Shown here one piece after another: positions 18,849 through 29,618 of a stretch of DNA of 64,000 nt (position 1 is the first letter of the stretch; every line of letters starts with the position of its first letter). The translations under genes and the position numbers were made by a program. Below the pieces are notes generated by a model, which saw only the letters and a list, made by a program, of their open reading frames with translations, did not search any database and was not told the DNA's origin. The stretch comes from Candidatus Paraprochloron terpiosi LD05 (GTDB lineage Bacteria; Cyanobacteriota; Cyanobacteriia; Cyanobacteriales; Prochloraceae). Location: positions 2,651,422 to 2,715,421 of the forward strand of contig CP073341.1 in NCBI GenBank assembly GCA_018141785.1, written 5' to 3'.

Positions 18849-19725
18849 ACCAATATGGGAGTCAATGGGTACCTAGAATTGAGAGATTTAAAGCTGTCAA
18901 TTCCTATGCGTGGTCGTGCTAGAACCTGGGGGAAGCCAACTACTTGCACTATATTTCTGAGCAATAACAAGTGGTACGCTTCCATAACAGTTAATTGTGT
19001 CCCAGAAAGGCAAACAGGCACAGAAGCTATTGGGTTGGATTTTGGGTGTAAAGTAGCTATAGCTACATCAAATGGAGAGTTTATAGAAGCTCCAAAGTTT
19101 CAAGCCAAAGCAGCCCAGAAGGTCAAACAACTTTCTAAACAGCTAAGAAGAAAACGCCGACCAGAAAAGAGAAAAACCAGGGCTTCCCGGAGGTGGCTCC
19201 AGGCTCAAACCCTAATTAGTAAAGTCCGACGTAAGGTAGCCAATCAGCGCCACGACTGGTCTCATAAAGTAGCAGCACAAATCGTTAGCAGTAATAGCTT
19301 GGTTGCTACTGAAAAATTAAATCTTAAGGACATGACTCGTAAAGGAAAAGGTAAGAGAAAGCGTCAAAAAGCTGGTCTTAATCGTTCTTTGTTAGATGTT
19401 GCTATCGGCATGACGAAAGATGCGATTAAGTACAAGGTTATTGAGGCGGGTGGTGTTTATTTAGAGGCACCTACACAAAAGTTAAAGCCCACTCAACGAT
19501 GTGTTAAATGTTGGCAAACTACAAAGAAAACATTGAGCGGGAGTGTTCATATTTGTAAACATTGTGAGCATCAAGAAGATAGGGACATCAATGCAGCTCA
19601 AGTAATGTTGACTTGGGCTAGGGGGCAGGAACTGTCCTCTTTAGATGTGGAGCCGCCTAGCTCTACCAATTGTGGAAACATGAGGCAACTAGGGGCGTTG
19701 AAGCGTCAGAAAACCTAGGTAGGCG

Positions 19726-22700
19726 TAGCGACTCGGCGTAGTTCATTATACTGCTTTTGCGCCTCAAGAACATTAATTTGAGCGGCTCCTACAGGAAAAT
19801 GGTCGAGAGTTACCGGGTTTGAACCTGCCCCCAGATTATATGTCAATTGACCTCTACGGAGAAGGGATTCCGGGAGTTCTCTATAGCGACGGGGCGACTA
19901 CACTTTATTGGGAAGCAGAAGGCGGTGGGAATTGGGAAACAGAGGGAGTAAAATATGCTCCACCCAAACAATTACTGAATTTCCCCATGGAACGCCATCT
20001 GCAAGAGACAAACAAGATGTTAATGGATCTCGCTGGTGACGGGCGCATGGCTTTGGTGGTTAGCACCTCACTTGCTCGCGGTTATTATCAGTACGATCCA
20101 GATGGGGATACTTGGCAGAGTTGGCAACCTTTTGCCGGGTTTCCCACCGACTTTCATAACCCAGATAACCAAATGGTGGATGTGACGGGGGATAGCTTGA
20201 TGGATGTCCTCTTGGTGGAGAGCGATCGCCTGCGGGTTTATCCTTCTCGGGGGGAAAAGGGCTACGATAAGCCCCTGATACGTCAACAGGAAAATGACGT
20301 TCCCACGCCCAAACGGGGATATGTGGAAGAAGCACTCCAATTTGCAGACATCTTTGGCACCGGGAAACAGCACTTAGTCATAATTATTGATGGTTAGGTC
20401 AAATGTTTGCATAAATTAGTGTATGAAAACTTTGAAAAGAAAGTTAAGTTGGGAAAGGCGCCGCGCTTTGGGGGGAGAATGGATGCTTCCCGGCTGTTTT
20501 TGGTGGATATTGATGGTTCGGGAACAGCAGATATAGCTTATGTGAGTAGTGATCGCATCCAGATTTGGTTCAATCAAAGTGGTAATTCTTTCAGTGAACC
20601 GCTGACGGTTTATTTACCAAGTCGATGGGATAACTTGGATCAAATTAACTTTGCCGATGTGTTGGGCAACGGGACGACAGGTTTGGTGTTGAGCGAAAAC
20701 CATCCCCAACCCCGTCATTGGTATTGCGACTTTTGCGGGAAACAGAAGCCTTATCTGTTGAACCAGGTTAAGAATAATTTGGGGGCGATAAGTAAAATTA
20801 CCTACACTAGTTCCACGCAGTTTTACCTCCAAGATAAGCAGAAGGGAACCCCTTGGGTGACGAAACTCCCATTCCCGGTTCAGGTGGTGGAAAAGGTAGA
20901 AAATATTGATGCAATTTCCGATACGAGGCTGGTTAGTTTTTTTAGCTATCATCACGGCTATTACGATCGCGTAGAGCGAGAATTTCGCGGTTTTGGCAGA
21001 GTGGAAAGACAAGATGCAGAAATTCTATCGGTGAATGCCAAGTCAACAGATGTGCCGCCCATTCTGACCAAAACTTGGTATCACACAGGAGCATGGCTGC
21101 AAAAAGACTCTTTGTGTCAACAGTACCAAAAAGAATATTTTCAAGGAGATAAAAGCGCTGCTCCCCCGCGAGAGCCGAGATTTGCTTGGGGAGAAGTAAC
21201 ACCCAGTGCCGAACTTCTTCGGCAAGGGTACGTAGCTTTGAAGGGAACGGTTTTGCGCGAGGAAGTTTACGGACTTGATAACTCGGATTTAGCTCAAAAT
21301 CCTTATAGTGTTAGTGAAGCGGGTTATAACGTCAAGCTGTTGCAACCGCAAGGGGAAAATAAATACGCGGTTTTTCACGTTTGGGAACGGGAAACTCTAG
21401 CTTACGATTACGAACGCAATCCCCAAGATCCGAGGATTGCTCATAATTTTACTATCGAAATTGATGAATATGGGAATGTGTTGCGGGAGTGTGCCATTGC
21501 TTACGGGCGACGAGGGGGGGAACTTTCAGAACAAACTAGCTTGAAGGCGACTTATACGGAAAATTGTTTTGTCCATCTTGATGAAAACAACGAGGTTTGG
21601 TTGTTAGGCGTTCCTGTAGAAAGTAAAAATTACGAGCTGACAACTCTTTCCTTACCCCAGGGGCAAAAGTATTTTGATTTTGAGGCCATATTCAAAATAT
21701 TACAAAATCTAAACCAGACGAATCCAAACTTACTGGCTTGGGAACAGCATTTTTATTGGAATAAAGACCTAAGCAGTGTTTTACCTTTAGGGCAAGTGAA
21801 ACCGCAAATGTTGCTGGCTCGCAGCAAAGTTGCTGTGGTTTCCGACGAACTAATCAGGGAGGTATTTTCTGGAGTAGATGGTTTAGACGGTTATCTGAGG
21901 GATAAAGGAAAATACGAGTTTGATGGCGTTTATTGGTGGAATCCGGGATTAACGCAATCTTATTTAGGGAGCGATGGCTTTTACTTACCCGCCACTACTA
22001 CCGATCCGTTTGGCAATAAAACCCAAGTTGAATACGATTCCTACCATCTGTTGGTAACAAAGGTGACAGATGCCATCGACAACAAAACAACAGTGGAGGC
22101 TATCGATTATCAAACCCTGCAACCTCAAAAAATTCGCGATCTGAATGACAATTTTTCGGAAGTCAGATTCGATGCTTTGGGAATGGTAGTTTTATCCTCT
22201 CATTACGGAACGGAAAATGGGCAGGAAGTTGGTTTTGCCAAATCCATCGCTCCTTCTGAGGAAGCATTTGAGATGGAAAAGGCGATCGCCAATCCTCAAA
22301 CTTACTTACAAGGTGCCGCCAGTTATTTCTATTACGATTTGTTGGCCTGGAAAAATGACGGTATTCCCGTTCATGCCGTTAACTTGGTGGCGGAAGATTA
22401 CCCTACCGAGGCGCAAGTACAGATTCACATTACCTACAGCGATGGATTGGGGCGGGAAGTGCAATCTAAGATGAGGGTTGAAGCGAGAAAGGCATTTTCT
22501 GTCAACTCCAATGGGATTGTAGGAAAAAAAGAAAGCGGTCCTCGTTGGTTAAGTTCTGGAGGCACAGTTTACAACAACAAAGGCAATCCTGTCCAAAAAT
22601 ATGAACCCTACTACATTGACACCTACGAATATGTAGATAATCCCAGATTGAACACATTAGGCGTCTCCTCGGTATTATATTACGATCCCCTGCAACGGGT

Positions 22701-23142
22701 GATTCGAGTCGATACCCCCAAAGGCTTTTTTACCAAGGTTGAGTTTACTCCTTGGGAAGAGAAGCATTATGACGAGAATGACACGGTTAAAGATTCCCGT
22801 TACTACCAAGAGAATGTCAACAACTCGAATCTTGATGTTGGAGAACGCCAAGCGTTAGTCAAAGCGGCTAAATTCTACAACACCCCCGAAATTAATATTT
22901 TGGACAATTTGGGGCGCACAGTGCGAGAGGTGCAGCAACTCGAAGACAAGACGCAACTGGTCACCCATTATGAATTAGATATTGTGGGCAATCAACTTTT
23001 CAGTGCGGATCCCCGTTGGGCAAAAAAGAAGGGTATCAAAAACTTCGAGACAATTTACGATTTGACCCAAACGGCTCTGAAAACGGTTAGTGCTGATGGG
23101 GGAACTCATTGTGCCTTGCATAATACTTTTATTAATAGTTGA
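19726..23142 (+). pseudogene. TcB-TcC toxin gene, middle fragment (TcB propeller to RHS start)
   Basis: Resumes after the IS as YTAFAPQEH, then a stop, then FERLLQENGRELPGLNLPPD and the TcB beta-propeller/FG-GAP-like repeats (MDLAGDGRMALVVS, VDVTGDSLMDVLLVES, VDIDGSGTADIAYVSS, FADVLGNGTTGLVL). An in-frame TAG at 20395-20397 stands where homologues have Lys (IDG-stop-VKC). From 20407 a 911-residue stretch is open and covers the TcB middle domains (HHGYYDRVEREFRGFGRVER) and the beginning of the RHS region. It ends by frameshift at about 23142 (ALHNTFINS-stop). Confidence 0.82.
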
Positions 23143-25252
23143 TGTTAAGGATAGCCGGAACTTTGAGGTGACGACGGAATACGATGCTTTGCACCGCCCT
23201 ACAGAAGTGCGAGTCAAAGGTGGAGATGATGTTTCCCTTGATAATATAGTTGAGCGCATCGTTTACGGCGAAAGCATTGCCGATGCTAAAAATAGCAACC
23301 TGCGGGGGCAAGTTTACCGGCACTACGACTCGGCAGGGTTGGTGCAAACGGGGTCTTACAGTATTACAGGACAATCCCTCAGCAGTCAGCGTCAACTGCG
23401 TCAAGGTTACCAAGAAGAAGCCAACTGGAGTGAGATTAATAATCCGGACTTGCTTCAGGAAACCGTTTATACAACATCTGCTCGTTATGATGCCCTGGGG
23501 CGAGTTATTGCAGAAACCGATGTTGATGGGAACATTCACTATCCGACTTATGACTTATCAGGGGGGCTGTCTCACCTGGAGGTGAAACATGCGGAGGACG
23601 CTCAACCGACTATTTATGTTGAGAGCATTGACTATAATCCGAAAGGACAGCGCACCCGCATTGTTTACGGCAATGGGGTAACGACAGATTACGAGTATGA
23701 AGCCACTACCTTCCGCCTAACGCGGATTTTGACAAAGCGGGCCAAAACCCTGCAAGACCTGAATTACACTTATGACCCGGTGGGCAACATTACCCAAATT
23801 GCCGATAACGCTTGGAAAACAGTCTTTAATAACAACCAAAAAGTCGATCCGGTGTCTAAGTATACTTACGATGCTCTCTATCGTTTGCTTAAGGCGACGG
23901 GCAGGGAACATCCCGCTTTATCAGTACCCCAGGAACGATATGGGGATATTCCCTCAGAGCAGTCACCGAATTTGAACGATGGGCAAGCAGTGGAAAATTA
24001 TACCCGTCGCTATACTTACGACCAAGGGGGGAATTTATACTGCATCCGGCATCAGGGGGCGACTTCGAGGATGCGGGAACTGGTGGTTTCCAATCGTTCT
24101 AACCGCGCTGTCGAGCAGAATACATCGGGAAGCATCACGCCGGAGAAGGTAGATGGTTATTTTGATGCTAATGGCAATCAGACCCAGTTAGAAGGGTTGA
24201 GGGGGATTACTTGGAACTATCGGGACAATATTGCCAGCGTTACCATTATTGAACGGGACGATAATAATAATGATGGGGAATATTACGTTTACGACAGCAG
24301 TGGCAGCCGGATTCGCAAGGTGACAGAACGTTACAACGGCACCCTCACCCACATTGAGGAAGTGATTTATTTAGGTGGAGTGGAAATTCGGCTTTCTCGA
24401 CAGGGGGAAACTGTCACTGAGGAACGCCATTGCTTGCGGGTGATGGACGATACGACTTGTATTGCGGTTCGTAACAAGTGGACCCTGGGAGAACCCCCTG
24501 AGGGGGTGAAAAATCCTCAAGTGCGCTACCAACTCGACAACCATTTAGGTTCGGCAACCATGGAGGTGGATGCTGCGGGGCAATTGATTAGTTATGAGGA
24601 GTATTTTCCCTATGGGGGCACGGCATTTGTGGCGGGCAGTGAGGTGGAGGTGAAGTTGAAGCAGTATCGCTATTCCGGGAAGGAACGGGATGCTAGTACG
24701 GGGTTGTATTATTACGGGGCCCGGTATTATGCCCCCTGGTTGGGTCGCTGGCTGAGTTGCGATCCGGCTGGTACTGTTGATGGGTTGAATTTATATGAGT
24801 TTGTGAAAGGGAATCCGTTGAGTTCTGTTGATATGACGGGACGTACTCTGGAGGATATTATTAATACTACTGATTCTCTTTTTACCGGTACCGAACACAA
24901 TAATCTATCTACTACACTTTTTACTACTAGCACAAATAACACGTCTACTACAGCAGATACGCTTTTTACTACTAGCATAGGCAACACGTCTACTACAGCA
25001 GATACGCTTTTTACCACCAGCATAGGCAACACGTCTACCACTACACCAGAAAGTAGTATGAGCGGAGTTAGTATTTTCGCATCAGTTGCTGGAGGAATAT
25101 TTGGTTTGGCTGGACTGGGTGTTGGAGTAGGTCAGTTAGTACGACATAACACTGATAGATGGTTTGGTCAAAAAAAATTAAATAAGTTACAGCTTGCTAT
25201 GGCAACCGTTGGTTTATTCAGCGGACTAACAAACCTGTATTACTACAACTGA
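23139..25252 (+). pseudogene. TcB-TcC toxin gene, 3' fragment (RHS repeats, core and variable tail)
   Basis: Continues in the next frame as DVKDSRNFEVTTEYDALHRP. YD-type RHS repeats follow (RYDALGRVIAETDVDG, YTYDPVGNITQIADN), then the RHS-associated core: YRYSGKERDASTGLYYYGAR, WLSCDPAGTVDGLNLYEFVK and NPLSSVDMTGRT at about 24840, where the TcC autoprotease normally releases the cargo. The variable tail that follows (about 135 residues) has three 15-residue Thr/Ser-rich repeats and two hydrophobic segments and matches no toxin family I know. It ends at TGA 25250-25252. Confidence 0.82.
24917..25051 (+). repeat. 45-nt tandem repeat (about 3 units) in the RHS variable tail
   Basis: Units begin CTTTTTAC(T/C)AC(T/C)AGCA and encode LFTTS-(TNNTS/IGNTS)-TTADT. 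The first two units differ at a few positions, the third diverges at its end. In frame with the RHS tail, so copy number could vary without a frameshift. Confidence 0.85.
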
Positions 25253-27034
25253 TTACCAAAACCAAGGAAAAGCAAATCGAAGAAGCCGAAGCCAACCTCA
25301 CTTCCCTAGAAAAGAGTTTGGATACAGCGAAAGGTCGCTCCCAACACTACCAAAACTTAATCACTGGCGGATGGATTGCCGGGGAAACTGCTACCGTAGC
25401 CCTCATGGGTGATGCCTTAGCCCCCCAAACCGCTGCCACTGCCATCCGCACGGCGGCGATCGCAGGCTACCTCTTACCCAATATCTTTGGATTTTCCGAT
25501 GGCGGCATGCAGTTTGGCGATGCAATTAATATGGGCTCTGCCATACTTGATGGTACAGCAGGTATTCTCAATCAAAGCGCCTCCATCGCCTCAACCACCG
25601 CTCAATTCCAACGCCGGGAGGAAGACTGGCAATTCCAGCAGCAAATGGCCCAATGGGATGCCCAGCAAATCGAAGCACAAATCGAAGCAGCGAAAATACA
25701 AATAGACCTGGCCAAAGCCGAACTGGAGGTTCACCAGAAGAGCATCGAACAGTCTCAGGAAGTGGAACAATTATTTAAGGATAATTTAATTTTTAAATAA
25801 TTGTATTAGTAAATGGTAGGTCGCTTGTCGGGCCTCTATTTCCAAACCTACAAAATTGCTTTAGCCATGGCTTACTATGCCAAAAAAATGTTATGAATAT
25901 GAACTGAACAAAGACGATACCTACATTCAAACCACCTACTGGGACAGCACCAAAAAAGGACTTTTGGCCGGGGAAAGTTTAATGTTAGGGCTGAACCAAC
26001 TGGAGAAAGCCTATCTAGATGGAGACGAACGCCGCTTGGAAATCGAAAAAATCGTTTCCCTGCGTCAACTCGATCCCCAGGCTTTCCTAGATTTAAAAAC
26101 AAACGGAAAATGCGACTTTAACTTGGACGAAAAACTCTTTGCCCTAGACTTTCCCAGCCATTACTGCCGTCAAATCAAAACCATCTCCGTGTCTATCCCC
26201 GCAGTAGTGGGGCCCTACCAAAACCTTAACGCTACCCTAACCCAAACCAGCAACAAGGTCTTAATCAAAGCCGAGCCCAGTGCAGTTAAGTGGTTGCTAA
26301 CGGGACAAGGCAATAAGCCAGATACAGGAACCCTGCGTCAAGATTGGCGACAAAATCAACAAATTGCCATTTCCAAGGGAACTAACGATAACGGTTTATT
26401 TGTGCTGAATTTTCAGGACGAGCGCTACCTTCCCTTTGAAGGCACCGGAGCCATTTCTAACTGGACTCTCTCCATGCCAAAAGCCAGCAACCCCATCAAT
26501 TTTGACACCATCACCGATGTCATCATTACCCTCAGCTATACAGCACTGGAAAAAGGTTCTACTATCTCTGACGCTGTAACCCAAAACCTCACCAAATTTA
26601 CCGGACAGGTGGCGCTGAACTTAAAGCAAGAGTTACTCCAAAGTCCAAATGACAACGCGCTATCCTTTGTTGTCTCCCCCAATCTATTCCGTGGCAACCT
26701 GAAGAACTACAGTATCTCTGCCTCCACTGAAACCAGCTCCAGTATCCACTTGCAACTGTCCTTATCCGACAGCGGTAATGCAGTAAATCCATTACCCATC
26801 CTGAATCTAACCATCTCTGGCAATCAAATCCCGCTCCAACTCAATAAAGATGAAAACGGTATTGTTTCCGCAAGCTCCCAGTCCAACAAAAAAATTGAGA
26901 ACATTTTTACCAAGCCTTGGTCGCTTTCCGTTCAGGACGGAACCGGATTTCTCAGTCCCGAGAACGTAACCGATATCGCTCTGGTTGTCGCTTACGAGGG
27001 TGAAATCGACTGGCCTACTTCATCTCCCTCTTGA
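25252..27034 (+). pseudogene. TcA toxin subunit, C-terminal remnant
   Basis: Abuts the RHS tail with no N-terminal two thirds. 25252-25800 encodes the helical pore/TcB-binding region (KQIEEAEANLTSLEKSLDTA, then HYQNLITGGWIAGETATVAL). In-frame stops at 25798, 25807 and 25810 precede MVGRLSGLYFQTYKIALAMA; then a run of seven A (about 25882) shifts frame into KKCYEYELNKDDTYIQTTYW. The rest (to 27034) is the conserved TcA C-terminus: GLLAGESLMLGLNQLEKAYL, VSLRQLDPQAF, TISVSIPAVVGPYQNLNATL and ERYLPFEGTGAISNW. TcA normally forms the pentameric pore through which the TcC effector passes. Clearly decayed. Confidence 0.82.
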
Positions 27035-27152
27035 GGTGGGTAACTGACGGAGAGGGAATCTGTTAAGATAGAATTTGAAGGGCTGGGAACAATCGGCAGG
27101 ACGTGTGACTTGCTTTTCCGAACCCTTTACCCTTTAATTTTTACTAGCCACA

Positions 27153-28151
27153 ATGACAATCAAAGCCTTTGTAACTGGAGGGACAGGATTTATAGGCGCC
27201 AATCTAGTCAGAAGTCTCCTAGCTTCAGGATACGACGTTAAAGCACTCATCCGTCCTAACAGTAACCTAATTAACTTCCAAGGTTTAGATCTAGAAACAG
27301 TTTCCGGAAACCTAAATTCTTTTTATCTAGATAAACTAATGGAAGGATGTGAAGTCCTCTTCCATGTGGCCGCCTATTATGGATTGTGGCAAGCAGATAA
27401 AGATAAATTGTATTATAACAATGTCATCGGTACCAGAAACGTTCTCACCGCAGCCAGAAAAGCGGGCATTGAACGCACAGTTTATACTAGTTCCGTCGCC
27501 GCCATTGGTGTCAAAAAAGGAGGTGAAATTGCCAATGAAACCCATCAAAGTCTCCTAGAGGAATTAGTTGGTCACTATAAAAAATCAAAATACCTCGCAG
27601 AACAAGAAGCCCGGAAAGCAGTAGCAAAAGGACAAGACATCGTCATTGTCAATCCTACTACTCCCATTGGACCATTGGACATCAAACCCACCCCCACAGG
27701 AGACATTATCCTCCGCTTTCTCCGCCGTCAAATGCCCGCCTATGTAACTACCGGCTTGAACTTTATCGATGTGCGAGATGTGGCACAAGGACATATACTA
27801 GCATTAAAAAAAGGAAAGACGGGCGAACGCTATATATTAGGCAATCAAAACCTAACCCTCAAAGAACTATTAGATAAACTAGCGCAAATAACCAACTTAC
27901 CCGCACCCCAGAAAACAGTACCCCTTTGGCTACCTTTAACCGTAGCTTGGATAGACGAATTTATTCTCACACCCCTAGGAAAAACTCCCTTAGTTCCCCT
28001 AGACGGGGTGAGAATGTCTGCCCAACCCATGTATTATGATTCCTCTAAAGCAGTCAGAGAATTAGGTTTACCCCAATCTGACCTTACCACAGCCCTTCAA
28101 GATGCTGTCCATTGGTTTAGAGCAAACCACCCCATTAACAGTGACCAGTGA
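27153..28151 (+). CDS. hpnA: Hopanoid-associated sugar epimerase (NAD-dependent)
   Basis: 332 residues. An extended SDR: FVTGGTGFIGANLVRSLL (Rossmann GxxGxxG), FHVAAYYGLW, TSSVAAIGVK and an active-site Y-K-K-S-K (YKKSKYLAEQEA). The VNPTTPIGPLDIKPTPTG segment and length fit HpnA, which acts in hopanoid side-chain maturation. No other hopanoid genes are in the window. Preceded by a possible short leader; starts ATG. Confidence 0.88.
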   Translation: MTIKAFVTGGTGFIGANLVRSLLASGYDVKALIRPNSNLINFQGLDLETVSGNLNSFYLDKLMEGCEVLFHVAAYYGLWQADKDKLYYNNVIGTRNVLTAARKAGIERTVYTSSVAAIGVKKGGEIANETHQSLLEELVGHYKKSKYLAEQEARKAVAKGQDIVIVNPTTPIGPLDIKPTPTGDIILRFLRRQMPAYVTTGLNFIDVRDVAQGHILALKKGKTGERYILGNQNLTLKELLDKLAQITNLPAPQKTVPLWLPLTVAWIDEFILTPLGKTPLVPLDGVRMSAQPMYYDSSKAVRELGLPQSDLTTALQDAVHWFRANHPINSDQ

Positions 28152-28241
28152 GCAGTTAAGTATTTATCCCACTTGTCACACTGTCGAAAATCTTTCCCTA
28201 CCTCTCCGTGCCTTTGTGCCTCTGCGTGAAACCTTCATTAA

Positions 28242-28895
28242 ATGCCCAAAATCAGAGTCAGGAACCACGTCAACCCCCTCAGTCAAAAATATCAGACACC
28301 CACACCACCCCCTAATTGGAGTGAAATTTACCCTCTTCCCAACCAGCCATTCCATCTAGATATTGGCTGCGGAAAAGGACAGTTTTTATTACAGATGGCT
28401 CAAATACAACCAGAGCGTAATTTTCTCGGTTTGGAAATCCGAGAACCCCTCGTAAGATATGCCAACTTCAAAGCCAAAGAATTGGAATTAACCAATCTTC
28501 ATTATCTATATGGCAACATTAATTCTTCCTTACAAGTCATCCTCCAATCCTTACCCCTTGGTATTCTCCAATGGGTAACAATTCAATTCCCAGATCCTTG
28601 GTTTAAAAGAAGACACAGCAAACGTAGAATCGTCCAACCCCAATTAGTAAACCTTCTCGCCCATTATTTGAACCCAATGGGTACAGTTTTCCTCCAATCC
28701 GATATTAAAACAGTAGCAGTAGAAATGGTTCATTGCTTTCAGCAACACCCCAACTTTCAAAGAAAGCACCCAGAAACTTGGTTACCTACCAACCCTTTCC
28801 CAGTCCCCACCGAACGAGAAAAATTCACCCTCTCTCGCAGTCAACCAGTCTATCGCGCCTTATTTAACCTAATAATTCCGCCAAAATCATCGTAG
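28242..28895 (+). CDS. trmB: tRNA (guanine-N7-)-methyltransferase
   Basis: 217 residues. Makes m7G46 in tRNA. SAM-binding motif HLDIGCGKGQFLLQMA, then NFLGLEIREPLV, and the family motif FPDPWFKRRHSKRRIVQ. C-terminal TEREKFTLSRSQPVYRALF holds the conserved T-x-x-E. The TAG stop at 28893-28895 lies inside a dispersed GTAGGTTGGG repeat, so the repeat's arrival probably fixed the present C-terminus. Confidence 0.95.
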   Translation: MPKIRVRNHVNPLSQKYQTPTPPPNWSEIYPLPNQPFHLDIGCGKGQFLLQMAQIQPERNFLGLEIREPLVRYANFKAKELELTNLHYLYGNINSSLQVILQSLPLGILQWVTIQFPDPWFKRRHSKRRIVQPQLVNLLAHYLNPMGTVFLQSDIKTVAVEMVHCFQQHPNFQRKHPETWLPTNPFPVPTEREKFTLSRSQPVYRALFNLIIPPKSS

Positions 28896-28926
28896 GTTGG
28901 GTAGAGCACCAGCGAAACCCAACAAC
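28892..28926. repeat. Partial copy of a dispersed GTAGGTTGGGTAGAGC repeat
   Basis: GTAGGTTGGGTAGAGC followed by ACCAGCGAAACCCAACAA: the left half of the inverted-repeat element seen complete at 61690-61764. Overlaps the trmB stop. Confidence 0.75.
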
Positions 28927-29003
28927 CGCAAACCCAAATTCCGCCCTTCATGTTATAATAGGAAATCAGGAATGGGGATTAAATGGAGGTGTAAGAGGTA
29001 ACA

Positions 29004-29618
29004 ATGATACAGACAGTCACCAATTTAGAAACAGAAACCAATACAATAGAATTACCTTCTCATATCGCCCTGTATATCACCCAAAAACAGTTTACCGCCT
29101 TAGTAGAGGTAAACCCAGACTTGAGATTAGAAAGAACCGCCCAAGGAGCATTAATTGTGAACCCACCAACAGGTTGGGAAACTGGAGAACGGAACCTTAG
29201 CCTTACTGGACAACTTTATCGCTGGTACGAAGAAAACAAACATTTAGGTAAAGCCTTTGACTCCTCCACTGGTTTTATTTTACCCAATGGTGCCACTCGT
29301 TCTCCCGATGCTTCTTGGGTGAGTCGAGAACGTTGGGAAGCACTTACTCCAGAACAAAAAGGAACCTTTGCTCATATCTGCCCAGATTTTGTCGTAGAAT
29401 TACGATCTAACTCAGATCGGGTTCAGTCTTTGCATTCCAAAATGAGGGAGTACATAGATAATGGTGCTCGTTTGGGTTGGTTAATTGATCCACAGCAGCG
29501 ACAAGTGGAAATTTATCGACCTGGATTGGCAGTGACAGTGTTGTCCAACCCCGCTGATTTGTCAGGAGAGGAGGTATTACCCGGTTTTTTGTTTAATTTG
29601 GCTCCAATGTGGGTTTAA
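29004..29618 (+). CDS. Uma2-family (DUF820) putative nuclease
   Basis: 204 residues. Typical Uma2 layout: ALVEVNPDLRLERTAQGALI, TGFILPNGATRSPDASWVSR, then CPDFVVELRSNSDRVQSLHS and KMREYIDNGARLGWLIDP, which give the PD...E-x-R variation of the PD-(D/E)XK core. These proteins are abundant in cyanobacteria; function is unknown. Converges with the LysE gene, the two 3' ends overlapping by four bases. A GGAGGTGTAAGAGG stretch precedes the ATG. Confidence 0.9.
   Translation: MIQTVTNLETETNTIELPSHIALYITQKQFTALVEVNPDLRLERTAQGALIVNPPTGWETGERNLSLTGQLYRWYEENKHLGKAFDSSTGFILPNGATRSPDASWVSRERWEALTPEQKGTFAHICPDFVVELRSNSDRVQSLHSKMREYIDNGARLGWLIDPQQRQVEIYRPGLAVTVLSNPADLSGEEVLPGFLFNLAPMWV

Larger units (their letters stand above)
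17093..19718 (+). pseudogene. tnpB: TnpB (RuvC-like nuclease) of the outer IS605-type element, interrupted
   Basis: ATG at 17093, 18 nt after intron A. The N-terminal half reads MPTRRITYRLYPSASSSGK... to YQRFFRG at about 17370, where a 21-nt perfect palindrome (17371-17391) shifts the frame. It continues as FKAKRRYRGWTYPDSAGWKV, is interrupted at 17455 by TnpB-only element copy 1, and resumes in exact frame at 18849 (TNMGVNGYLELRDLK). The C-terminal half holds the RuvC Asp (IGLDFGCKVAIATSNG), Glu (ATEKLNLKDM) and zinc ribbon CVKCW...CKHCEHQEDRDINAA. Inactive as it stands because of the palindrome and the IS. Confidence 0.85.
15784..19725 (+). mobile_element. IS605-type element (tnpA/tnpB divergent) carrying a group II intron and a second IS
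   Basis: Inserted in the TcB part of the toxin gene. The left end has a hairpin with CCCCACCCTCAGCGAAGCGG; tnpA runs left, tnpB runs right, and the toxin frame resumes shortly after the tnpB stop at 19718. Removing the group II intron (16254-17075) and the TnpB-only element (17455-18848) leaves about 1.73 kb, the normal IS605 size, with tnpA and tnpB starts about 50 nt apart. Exact ends are not certain (plus or minus 20 nt) because the empty site is also deleted. Confidence 0.8.

Noticed and set aside
24917..25051. Possible CRISPR array (three 45-nt repeats)
   Set aside because: Repeats are directly adjacent without spacers and in frame with the RHS tail; they encode a 15-residue protein repeat.
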